A DNA stretch of 64,000 nt from Pardosa pseudoannulata. Taxonomy: Eukaryota > Arthropoda > Arachnida > Araneae > Lycosidae. Positions 37,235-49,599 of this stretch are shown here, piece by piece; the stretch's first letter is position 1, and each line of letters begins with the position of its first letter. A program made the position numbers and the translations under genes. The stretch spans positions 42,348,162-42,412,161 of the forward strand of contig CM063502.1 of assembly GCA_032207245.1 (NCBI GenBank). The letters run 5' to 3'. Below the pieces are notes generated by a model, which was given only the letters and a program-made list of their open reading frames with translations, was not told where the DNA came from and searched no databases.

Positions 37235-40200
37235 AAACTACGTGGGATAAGAATTTCGAGCAAGAGATTGATTAAATCCATATAAGAAAATAAGCCTTTA
37301 ACTTATTACAATATCCTCAAAGAATTTATTTGAACTTTTTTGGTTATAACTAATAAAAGAATGTAATGTTTATTTTATTTTTAAAAGGAATGCATAAATA
37401 TGTGAAGCATTATAAAATGTTAATATATATTTTACCCCAAGAAATAAAGCATACATTCAGTTGTTTAAAGTTTACAAGTAAACGAAAAATTTAGTATTTT
37501 AACTTGATTTTGAGAAATGCCTTTTGCTGTATAATCTACAGTTAGAAGAAGAATGAGACATTTTAAGATTAAACCTGAATACCGTCAATAATTTTCTGTA
37601 CCTTTGAAGTGCAATCGTTTAGAAATTCTGCGTTTTAAGTTTTCATAATGATACGCTCATGCATTCCGTATATACTTAACCATCTCCTTTCAATTTACTT
37701 AAAGATGAAGTTCTTCATTTACTCGTATTTTCTCTTGTTATTCTTCATTTGCTCTTAGCCTATCAACTTTATACGGATGTAATGACTAAAACTTTGTTCT
37801 CCCTAAGAAAACTTCGTTCAATCACACCTGAATGGGTTCTTCGAAAAATTTAATTGAAATTCAATTCTATTATTCAAGCTTCGTTTAAATCTTTTCACTT
37901 TGCTTTTCTGCGTTCTCTGTGTAGAAATTCTTTCTCATTAATAAATCATCTTCAAATAAGTTCCCTCGAAAGGATCTAAGAAGGCATTATTTACATATCC
38001 TAATCATTAAGCAGGTAATGTATAATTATTCTAATACTTCAAAACTAATAAATCATATACATCTTTTTGCAAATTTTATTCCTTATATACATAAATATAT
38101 CTATGTCAGTCTTACAACTACTAATATATAATTTTGAGGTAATCAATATTGTGTTTTTATTTCATTCGCAATAATACTCAATTTTAATATTATAAAATGT
38201 TACAACTTTTTTAAATATTCAAATTATCGTTAAACTCTTTGAATATTTGCAGTTAAAATACAGTTTTAAATTAGTAGGAGGATTTTTAATAATTTCTAGT
38301 AGAATTGTTTTATAATTAAAAACTGTAATGAAAAAATGCCGTAAATAAAAATCTGATGCATTTTATAATTATAATTAAGTTCTGTGTTTAAATTATTACC
38401 CTAAGTTTTACAGTGCATATAGTATTATCAAATATCTCATACGCAGTGAATTTCTTTAAACAAAGGAAACTTGGGTAAGTAGTGAATAAGTTAATTAATG
38501 ATAATCTTCTCTTTGTCAGAAATCATAAAAAATATTATCTATCGTAGTCATTCAGTTTTATGTCATTATTTTCTTCGTACTAAACCTACAACATTTCTTT
38601 TTTAGTTTTATTTCTACTTCTTTTATCAATTTTATTAGCCCATTGGATATAAAATCTCCAGCAGGCTGATGATTTTATCTTCTACTGAAGGTAAAAAAAA
38701 CGTCAATGGTTAACTGCATTACATAGTCAATTAATGTTCTGATAAAATTTCTGTGTAAAAATATTTAAAGTCTTGTAATAATAATAATTGTTTTTTAAAA
38801 CTATTTGTTTCTTATTTTTATGACTGTAATTAAACCAAATAAAAAACTTACTTAAACTGCATTGTGCGGCACATAAGACGATATCTTTATAGTTGTATAT
38901 AGGTTTTGTGGAATATTTAATTTTCATTGACACCCTAATATTAAATGATAATAAAGTCGTGTAAAGTTATATTAACGAACAAATTTAATGTGGATTATTT
39001 AATGCTTATAAAGATGTCATCAGTTTTTATCATAAGCTTAATTGATAACATTTTTAAATGTTTTAGAAAATTCTGGGCTTTATTGAAAATAACATGCTGA
39101 AGCAAACATTTTTTGTTCACAATCTCTAAATACTGGAATAAATTATAAGAAAAATTATCATTATTTAAAATTCAATATTTGTCGTTAAACATATTTTTTC
39201 TTTTCAAACTGGATAAAATAATCCATCTCCTTAAATTAGAATCAGAAATTTTAAAACGGCACAATAATGTTATCTCTCCTTAAAAATGCTAATAGTGTTT
39301 ATTAAACATAGATAATTTTTTCAAACATTCTACAATTAACCATTTTTTGGATATTTTCTACATTTTAGAAAGAATAACATTAATGACAACATATTAGTTT
39401 TAGATACATTAAAGTAAACAAATATTTTATGAAATAAATTCAAATAATAATTTCATATGTGTTTCTTTGTGTTATTCAACTGAGTTTCTATGAAATAAAA
39501 TTAAAGTTTATTCTTCATAAAAAATCAATTGAGTTATTTGTCATAGTCTCTTTGATTTATTAATAATAGTTTACCAAATTAAGTAAATATAAGTAATGCA
39601 TATTCTGCAAATTTAAGCTCTGGTTTAAAAAATTGATACGAATGATTTAAATTATGTTGGACGAAAAACACATTGACTAATTCATTTAATACTTGCATTC
39701 ACAGAAAATTGTAAAATACATTCATTAAAATATATTACATAAAAAATATTATAAAATTATAAAATATATCATGAAAACATTCATAAACATATACTGCAAT
39801 CGTGCTATATATTCATAATTTATTTCTCTCACAACTATCAAGGTGTATTCGGTGTATTTTCCCCGTAGAAGAATTATAGATAATCATAATAATTTTCAAA
39901 TATTTATAAAACTTCTGGCATTTAGTTTTAATTGGATTCTTTATTTCTTTATTAAAAAGTGATTCTGTATTTTCTCGGAAAATAAAATTATCTCAGCAAA
40001 CTAGCGCAGTTTTCATAGGATTAAATAGCAATATTAAAAAATTCACAAAATACATTTGATTTAAAAATAGATACACTGCACTAAAAGCTAAGCAGTTATG
40101 GAAAATTAAAATCAATCTATGTATAATTCTAAACAAAAAAAAGTCGTTTTCTTCATATTTTATACCAAAAGAATTTTTGTGGTAAAGCTACGTCAAATCT

Positions 40201-42305
40201 TATCAAATTGGTACGGAACTTCTAAAATAATATTTATGCGATATAAACAAGAAACAGACAAATTTAAGTTTTCATAAATTCAAATCACTTCTAATTTTTA
40301 GATTATTATATTTTTGTCACTTTTTAATGATTACGTTTACAGTTTTTATAAGATAAATTACTTGCCTATTTTTTCACTGCAATTTCTTTTACACTATTTA
40401 CATAAAAAGACTGTCTACTTATTCCTTTTTATCATTCCCTTTTATCCTTTTTTTGAAAGTGCGTTATATATCCAGGCACATACTATATTTTCTTTTCTTG
40501 AATAGCATGTTTCTACGCTAGATATATTCTGATTGAATAATTCTCTAGTTCTTCGCCTGTAAATTCAGCATTTCCAGGAAGGAAAATCCACGTATAAATC
40601 TAAGAAAAGAATCTAGACACATTATACAAAAAGTCTCTTCAGATATTTAGAAACTAATTAACACTCCCGGAGTCATTTATTGTGTTTTGGTTGATTAGAC
40701 TGTTCATTCAGCTCTTTCCTAAAGGCCTAAAAGAGTAAAGAATTACCTCAAAGTTTGATTGCATAGAATGGAGCGAAAATTCTCGTCTTTTTATCTATTT
40801 CTTAAACTTGTTAAAGGTCGACTTTCTTGAATTTATGTTATTTAAGCTTTCCAGGAGTTAAATTTGAAAATGTTGTTCTTAGCCATTCTCAGAAATCTAA
40901 TTCATATTAAATTTCCTTTTTCCTTATTAATTAAACTATTCATTGCTTTAATAAAATCTAATGTTTCAGACAAGTCTGGTAGGAGTTTAAGTGTGAAGTT
41001 TTTGAACAGCTTTTATATTTTTACTATGTTTAATCTCTCTAAAATTTTATAACTTTGCAGGCAATTAGGCTGTTGAATAACTCAACCATATTGATAATAT
41101 TTTTCACATCTTGAAATATGAACGATAAAATTTATAGATACATCTAATTATAACACAAATGTAAAGTAAAATAATCAAGAATGATAACATTTCAAAGCAA
41201 GATTCTTTGTTTAGTCTCAGAAAGTTTATAACGGATATAAATTATTTATTATTAAATTTCAGAGATTCAACAAAATATCATAATTTTAACCTTCCTTTAA
41301 CATTTTTCAAGTGGAATGGTTTAGATAATGTCATTTTGAATAAAGCAATATCCCAACAGTTTTTAAAGTCCTTTTTACTACCTATCTTAGGAAATATACT
41401 GAATATTTTCTTAAATTCTGCAAAAACTAGTTCATTCAATTTAAATGAGAAATCAATTAATGCTCACATAAAGCCCTAATAAATTCAATAATACTAGTAA
41501 TTAAACCACACCAAAATATTATTTTCTTTTAGCTCATTTGGTAGTAGTTTAAAAAGTAAATAACTAAAGTGTTTAACAAGGCATTAAACTCATTAAAAGA
41601 TAAGTATTCAGTTTTTAAAAAATTTAATTTTAGTTTAAAACTTTATTTTAAACACTTATAAAAATAACTTTGAATAAAATTATGTACAAATAGTATTAAA
41701 CTTTAAACAAGTTTTGTCTTCATAGCAAGAAATGACAACATTAATGTCTTACTATGTCTACAACAATAATTTATTCAAAAACTTAAGAAGATCCATTTCG
41801 TATATTCGCATGGAATATTCGTCTTTGTAGTTTATTTATTGGAACGTTTTAAAAATAATAAAATTAAAATGTTAATGACGAAGGTTCCTAGGCAGTTAAT
41901 AAATTCTTCCTTAGTTATTTAAATGGGGGTAAGGAGCATTAGATTCGAGAAGCGGTAGAGAAATATTAAAATAGAGAAATTCTGAAATCGACAGAACAAT
42001 ACAGTTTATCCTGAGAATAATTAAAGTGAACAAGAATTCTTTCGATTCATTATCGGCAAAAATAGTTAATTAGAATGATAAGCTTTTGCATTAATTATAT
42101 TATATATTGATTTTCTTTTAGATCAGTGAACCAAATGAGAGAAATTTCACGCTAGCATTTTAAGCCTTAAGAATAAATAAGGTAATGGATTCTTCACCCT
42201 TGGAAGAACACCCAGAGATTTTGTTATCATTTAATCTGAATAGTATCTGAAAATGATTGGCTTTTTTTAGAATACTATAGACTTTCATTAATTAGCTTTA
42301 AAAAG
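37235..42305. other. Intronic stretch, nothing recognised
   Basis: Strongly AT-rich. Chance ORFs at 40314-41479 are Phe/Leu/Ile/Asn-rich with no domain signature or splice context. Confidence 0.5.
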
Positions 42306-43135
42306 ATGTAGCCTTCGTGTAACATGCATGCGTACATAACACTAGAAAATAATATATTACAGTATGCATAGATACAATTATTGAGATATTAGGAGATAGA
42401 TAGTTATGCTAAAATCATAAAAGGAACTTTATTCTTTAGATGTATGTACAAAATTACAAAGTAGTTCAATTTTTGTACAGGCAGTTGTATGTATATACCC
42501 TTCGTGTAACATGCATGCATACAAAATACTAGAAAATAATATATTACAGTATGCATAGATATAATTATTGAGATATTAGGAGATAGTCATATTAAAATCA
42601 TAAAAGAAACTTTATTTTAAAGCTGAATGTACAAAATTATAAAGTAGTTTCAATTTATTTACAGGCATTTACCTTATTCATTTTCTATAGTATAATCAGA
42701 TGTATGTATATACCTTTCGTGTATCATGCATGCGTACATAACACTAGAAAATAATACATTACAGTAAGCGTAGATATAATTATTGAGAAATTTGGAGATA
42801 GATAGTTATGTTAAAATCATACAAGGAACATTATTATTTATCTGAATGTACAAAATTATAAAGTAGTTTCAATTTATGTACAGGTATTTACTTTATTTTC
42901 TACAGCTTAACCAGATGTATATACCCTTCGTATAGCAGGCATGCGTACATAACACTAGAAAATAATATATTACAGTATGGATAGATATATTGAGATATTG
43001 GGGGATAGATAGTTAGTTATGTTAAAATCATAAAAAAACTTTATTCTAAAGCTGAATGTACAAAATTATAAAGTAGTTTCAATTTATATACAGATATTTA
43101 TTTATTTTCTATACCATAACCAGATGTATGTATTT
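42306..43135 (+). repeat. Tandem array, four ~187-215 bp units
   Basis: CCTTCGTGTAACATGCATGC, ACTAGAAAATAATATATTAC, TTATTGAGATATTAGGAGAT and TGTACAAAATTATAAAGTAG recur. The TTCGT landmark is at 42314, 42501, 42716 and 42927, with periods of 187, 215 and 211. The later units carry an extra ~25-bp segment ending CCAGATGTATGTATAT that the first lacks. Confidence 0.92.
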
Positions 43136-46100
43136 TCAACTAATTGTTTTAAACGCCTCATTCTGCCTCCTTTGTGAATATTAACTATAACACAGAAACC
43201 TTTTATTTCAAAGTTAGCAGTAAATAAAAGCATTTTTTAGTATCATCAATATGAAATTAATTCGATGTCACTAAAAAGGTTACATTTTCTAAACCACCAA
43301 AAAGTAATTTTCAGTTTGAACATAGTGATTTGGTGGTAGAAAGATTTCATTGCCGTAATATATTAGAATCTACATATCGGTATGGATATTTGTAATCATT
43401 TGTAAATAGAATTTAAAAAGATTTCAGTCAAACTGCTTCTCTGTTAGCAAAGTTATACTCAAGACCGCCTAGGGACCAATCTCCTCATATTTTTCAATTA
43501 TGGCACATTGGTAATGAGAAAAGTTCTTATTTACTTTCACATATTTTTTTTTCCCGAGGAGTGAAAATAATTCAAAATATATGGCTATTTTACATATAAT
43601 TTGCTTTTCCTCTGCAAGTTTTACAGTGATAAATACATCCATTCACTCTACATTTGACTAAACGCCATTGACTCACTCTCTTAGTCGTCAGTTTCTATTG
43701 CAATCATTTGTAGATTCTGTGACAGATGAAACTGTGATTTATTTAGCTTTAGTGTCACTGCGCTGTAAGAAAATCTCAACTTTAATGATTGTAAATCATT
43801 TGAATTTTTCTTTCCGTTAACTTTTAATCTTCTGAACGCCAACTAGCGAAAAGGTCATGCATCAGTGTTACACTCGATAAAATGGGATTAATGGAAGGGT
43901 AAAAATTTTAAATTTAAAAAGAAAAACATGAACTTTATCTGTATAAAATCACAAATTATTTTTAGCACTTCCAAATAAAATAATAAAAGTTAAAATAGAC
44001 GACAACAAATCTTGAAACAATGAAAATGTCAAATGAGAAATATTATTATTGCACCTACATATGTATTTATTTATTTTTAGAGAATATTTGACTTACACTG
44101 AAAAAGAAAAATACCTTAAGCTAGATCATTTTCGTATATAAAAACGATTTTTCCGGAACATTTTCGCATAAACTAAAACACATCTATTGAAATATTCAGG
44201 TCGGGTTAAAAGAGACAGAAGATTTCCTGCGGAACATTAAGTAATAACAAAAAAATTTTTCAGTTAAAATGTTTTATGGCACAGAGAAAGATAAATGTAT
44301 ACAAAAGAATTCCATTTCGATTTGTGAAACAGAATTATTTCAAAAAATATGGCTTGCGAAAAGATATAGTCACTCATACATTCAGTGAAAATATGTCAGA
44401 AATTCCAAATCGTATATAAAGTTAACTTCTATTAGAAACAACAGTCTACCGCATGAAATACATTTTATTTTCTTGTCTAAAGTCAAATTAAAGAGATCGT
44501 TGGAAAACAGAATAAAAGTATAGGGTATAACATTTTTACTCCCATAAGTCATATTTCTACACAACAATACGAGAAGTTTGGCATTCTTAAAGCTCCATCG
44601 AAACAAAATGGCTCTTGTTTATTAGTGTGGCTAGAAAATGTTTTCGCTCAATATAATTTACTCTCAGATAAAAATGGAAAACAAATTTCTGTTTCGATCC
44701 ATTCCATATTTTCAGGGATAATATACAATGTTACAGATTTTAAAATTTTCCAAATACGTGGTACTATGTAACAAAAATTCATGTTATAAAAATACATTTA
44801 AACGAAATATTTTTGCGTAAAAGAAAATATCAAAGAAATCCTACTGAATCAGAATTCTTATTTTTATATAACTATTACGATACGTGGTATAAAATGTATA
44901 TTTTATATAATTATTAAGATACGTGATATAAAATGTATTGCAAAATTATTTGTCTTATTTCATGTTTTATAAAAGTATATTTAGAAGCAATAAATTTCTC
45001 AGAAAAACGTATATGGTAGCATACAAAAATAATATAAATACTTCATACTGTTTATTATGGCAACATTAAAAATTATATTTCTCCATAAAATATTAACAAC
45101 GATCAAAAGGTTCTTTAATATTTTAATAAAATTGAAGTTGGCAATTATATAACTGATTTTAAACGTCTTCATGAAATAAATTATTAATTTAAATTCATAA
45201 CAAAGTCGTCATTAGAAATGCCATTTCAAAACTAATAATATTTTCTCTAGTTATCTTAAAAACTTTATCAAACAAGTATAAAATCATTAGTGTGAAATGT
45301 TTTAATAAATAAATAGTATAAATTTTTGTTTCAATAGGTTATTAATACTCATTCACTTAGGTGGAAGCAGAGTAAAATATTTTGCGTCCTTTACATTTTA
45401 AATATTTATATTTCCACTTTTAATATTTATCTTATCAAAAATTCATCCAACCTAATAGTGTTTAGTTTAAGATTCATTTAATAAAAAAAGTTTAATAATT
45501 TTTGTGTCATAAAAGGATATTTATTTATTTTGAATTGGCACTTTAAGTAAGATGGAAAATTTATTTTTTATTAGGTCAGAAATCTTTAGATTAACTCAAC
45601 ACTCACCAAAACTGAGAAAATTTTTAAATTACCTCTAAAATTAAAACAGTTTGTAAATTTTATATGATATTTTAATAACTTGGATGTTGCAACAGTTATT
45701 TCTTCAGAAATTCAAAAACTAGTTTATCTTAATCAATATTAAAAATTCAAAAAAAAATTAAATAACTCGTTAAGGTCTAATAATCGTCAAGCAATTACCA
45801 AATAATAAAAAAATATTTTTCATTCACAGATATTCTTGTGTTTTCTTTTTAAAATAAAAATGCTGAGTGCTATTATAATTAAAATGCTTATTTACTGAAT
45901 AGCACAGAAAAAGGGATAATGCATTCATTCCATTGAAGATCGCTTAAACGATAAAAAAAAGATCAACAATTAACAATTAAATAAGAACGAATACCAGGAA
46001 TTCTCTTTTAACCAGCAAAGTATTTTTATTACATAAATATAAATATTTACACTGCGGGAGACATTAATCTGTTGATTGCAAGAAAGAATGGAAAGGAGAA

Positions 46101-46735
46101 AAAGAGAAATACCTTCAGCTACATATGTATGTGGATAGAAACAAAAGAACTAAATTTCCATATGAATATGATTTGTAACAACAAATGCAAACCTTCTTAA
46201 ATAGTGTGTTAGATTCTAGGCCAATTTTTTTTTGTTTTGTTTTTAAGAGAATGCTAATTTTCTGTACGAAGTGCTGAGAATTCAAATTTAGATAGAGGAA
46301 AATACCTGAAACATTCTACTTTAAGTTTCGAAGTACACATCATTTATGTTTTATTCTTAAGCAGATAAATATGACAAAATTTACTCAAAAATCATGCATT
46401 ATTACTCAATAATCATCATTGCTTTACCAGAACTATGAATGATCATTTAACGTTTTTTCTGGGAAAATTAATATCATTTAATTTACATTTTTTTTTCTTT
46501 TAGACTTATTTAGACAGTAAAATATGAAAATATACTCCAAATCCCAAAAATAAATTTTCATGAAACGTTTAGAATAATTATGCAAAATTAAAAATTATTA
46601 AAAATATTAACCTGGAAAATCCCTTTTGTACTTTTAGTGTTGATAGACAAGATTTCGTAGAAGAAATAAGACGAACTGTCGTTCTTGTATCCAGATTTCA
46701 TTAAATGTTAAGTTAAGTCAGCAAATGTGCAATTA
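43136..46735. other. Intronic stretch, nothing recognised
   Basis: AT-rich. A small local duplication near 44870-44940 (ATACGTGGTATAAAATGTAT and ATACGTGATATAAAATGTAT) is the only structure seen. Confidence 0.5.
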
Positions 46736-46909
46736 ATTTCAAAATAGATTGCATGGCAGAGCCATCATGTGTTGAAATATAGTCATATTTAGTTAAACTG
46801 TTTTTATCAGTGACTACTTTAATTCGGGGGAGAATTTTAGGCAAAAATTCTGGGCCTCTAATAATTACTGCAGTAGCCTTTACATTATATCTTTCTGGGA
46901 CCTCTCAAT
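46736..46909 (+). repeat. ~174-bp dispersed repeat, copy 1
   Basis: Blocks ATTTCAAAATAGATTGCATG, GTTTTTATCAGTGACTA, TTTAATTCGGGGGAGAA, CTCTAATAATTACTGCAGTA, ATCTTTCTGGGACCT are shared with 47797-47969. Confidence 0.88.
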
Positions 46910-47796
46910 AAACCAACAGAAACCTATATGTTTGATAAAAATTTATAATGATACATTCTACAACCTATATTTTTCGATAATTTAAATTGAAAATTGTTTC
47001 AAAGAGACTTCGTCTGTGATAAAGCTGAAATATGCAGATGTCCACTGATTTAGTATTATTATGGACCCAGTGATCTATTAGAACTAATTTATTTACTTTT
47101 TATTCAGTCTTATTGAAGGTTTAATGCATTATTAAGAGCATTATTTGGTTACAGTTTCGAGGTAAAATATTAATAGCGTCAAAAGCTAAAACTATCAATT
47201 GCTTCAAAAGTAGCGTTATTCAAAATGTTCCATGCTCCTCTTCTTCAAGTTTAATGTGGGGGATTACAAAATACCTTTTAGAGTTTAGAAAATACTTAAG
47301 TTGTTACTGTAAGGATTGTCAGAAACTTTAATAAGGAAAAAGTATTTAAAATACCTCTTTTTCCAGTACAAAATATTTATAACAGATACTTTAAATTCAT
47401 AATGGACAAGATTTAATAATTTTAAACTATTTATTTTATACTCTACAGGATAAATGGTCGATTAATTTTGAAGGTATGTGACAGTTAGAGATGCAACTCT
47501 AATATTTCAAATATTCATAAAATCCAAAACGTTTTGTCTGAAAAAAAATTTTAGTAGTTATTAGTAATAAATGGTCTTTTTTGGTAATAATTATATTCAA
47601 TAAAAATTAATAAATATTAAAACACTCTTTTCATTTTTATTTTATTCCCAATTCTGTGGTAGAAATATCAGATTTTCTTTCTGAAACTTTGCTCAAGTTA
47701 AAGTCTACAAATCTCTTAGTTTCATTGAGTGGAAATAAATTTTTGGCATACATATTGTATCATTCTTTAATGAAAACTATTAGACATAAAAGAAGT

Positions 47797-47969
47797 ATTT
47801 CAAAATAGATTGCATGCCAAAGACATTATGTGTTAAAATACAATCATATTTAGTTAAAGTGTTTTTATCAGTGACTATTTTAATTCGGGGGAGAAGTTTA
47901 GACAAAATTCTGGTCCTCTAATAATTACTGCAGTAGCCTTTACATTCTATCTTTCTGGGACCTTTCAAT
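47797..47969 (+). repeat. ~173-bp dispersed repeat, copy 2
   Basis: Direct copy of 46736-46909, 1.06 kb downstream, with roughly 10-12% differences by eye. Confidence 0.88.
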
Positions 47970-48619
47970 TTCAAGGTCTTATTAATTACAAATTTTGATA
48001 TGCAGAACATATAGTGTTTTAAAAAGATGTAAATGATTCAGCAGTGTAAAACACTAATTGCATGCCATGCTTTTTTATTCATCATGATGTCTTTAGTTTA
48101 AAAAATAAGAAAAATGTATCTATATGCTTTCATTTCTAGCTACTTTTAGGATGAATTACCTAATTCCAATGAGCTTGTATTAATACAAAATATTAGGCTA
48201 TAAATTAGCTCAACCCCAATAGAATACCATTTTTTCCTCCTTTTTATGTCTTTTATGTCGTCTTATTTAACCATCTTGCTAGTTTTGTTGGTTCCCGGAA
48301 TTTCTTTTCTAAGGCAAAATAGGCACCGTGATCAAACGTATTGATCCTCAGCGTCAAAGGAATACATGATAATGAGTTCTGTAATCATTTACGTCGCCTC
48401 GGATGCCTATATTATTTACGCTCCCAAGGGCACTTGCGCAACTTTATCTTCCAAAAATCTATAGGTGATCTCTTTTCGCCCGATCTAGACTTTGTTATGT
48501 ATTCTTTTTCTAGTGATCATCCATCTTTATCTTCGAAGCTAACTTTTGCGAATATATTTTTATATACGAGACTTCTTTTTTCCTTAATAAAACGTTAATG
48601 TCTTGCCTGAAAATTTTAC
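47970..48619. other. Intronic stretch containing a GC-richer unassigned patch
   Basis: 48290-48600 is less AT-rich and carries an 85-codon open frame from about 48341. Its translation (for example HLRRLGCLYYLRSQG) matches no family I recognise, and no splice signals place it in the host gene. It ends just before the TTAA element and may be a decayed transposon fragment. Confidence 0.4.
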
Positions 48620-49599
48620 TTAAGGTATCCGTCTACATTAAAAAAGTCATTTTTTGTCAAAAATTATAATTTTCTTTTACTTCTGTATTGTAAAATTTCA
48701 ACTTTTAGGCTTCAAAATCTGTTTTTGTTTTGTCTCTACGGCATTTTACAGAAAAGTTACAGCTGTCAAAACAAAACGGAAGTAGCGACTTCGGAACCGG
48801 AAGTTGTGAATTTAAAGCCTTTTAAAGAGCATTTTTTTGGACAAAAGTGTTTAAATTTTTATAAAGATTAGTTTAAACATTTTTCTAGTATTTTTAATAA
48901 TTAGCAACTCTGCAATTAGAAAGTTTTGAAGCAAGAAAGTGTGGGGAATTTTAAACATGTATTTTAATTTTTTAATAGTTAAAGTTGCTTTCATGAACTT
49001 CAAATACGTATTTTAATTTTTTAATAGTTAAAGTTGCTTTCATGAACTTCAAATACGTTTCTCACAGAACGGTATTTTTAATAAAATGTCGAGACTTGAA
49101 ATGTAATGTCTCAAAAAGTTCTTTAAATACTGTGTTGAAAATTATTATGCATGCTTTTGATAGTATGTACTAGTAAATGACCTAAAGGCTTTAAATTTGG
49201 ATAATTTTTATTGATGTTACACTCTTAGTTAGATATAAAGGTAATGAAAATTCGTTAAAATTTCAATGTGTATGATTTTGAAGGACCGACATTTTTTACC
49301 AAATGTAAATTAAGCAAAGATTTTAGGTGATTCACCAGTCCAGTGTATAAAAAAAGTGTTGCATTAAAAAATATTGAAATAATTTATTAAAAAATTAGAC
49401 CTTTTGAAAGAACCCGATTTTTTTACTAAATTTTCTTTATTTATTAGAAACTTTATAAAAACTTCTCCAGGAATAAATTTTTTAGGTGTAATTCTTTATG
49501 ATAATATAAAAAGTAAATTTTAAATCTAAAAATGTAAAAACATGAACTAGTTTCTACCTTTAAAGAAAAAAGTTCTCCGAACGTAGACGGATAGCTTAA
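48620..49599. mobile_element. TTAA-flanked element (980 bp) with ~20-bp terminal inverted repeats
   Basis: Left end TTAAGGTATCCGTCTACATT; right end read inward TTAAGCTATCCGTCTACGTT, 18 of 20 identical. The interior is AT-rich with one GC-richer patch (AACGGAAGTAGCGACTTCGG) and a recent 49-bp tandem duplication. No coding remains. If the target duplication is TTAA it is piggyBac-like. The GG-starting repeat would also fit a 3-bp TAA/TTA duplication of the PIF-Harbinger type, so the superfamily is open. Confidence 0.75.
48961..49058 (+). repeat. 49-bp perfect or near-perfect tandem duplication
   Basis: ATTTTAATTTTTTAATAGTT through ATGAACTTCAAATACGT occurs twice back to back, with no difference seen. 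Confidence 0.92.

Noticed and set aside
41207..41479. 90-codon ORF
   Set aside because: Phe/Leu/Asn-rich chance translation with no recognisable motif.
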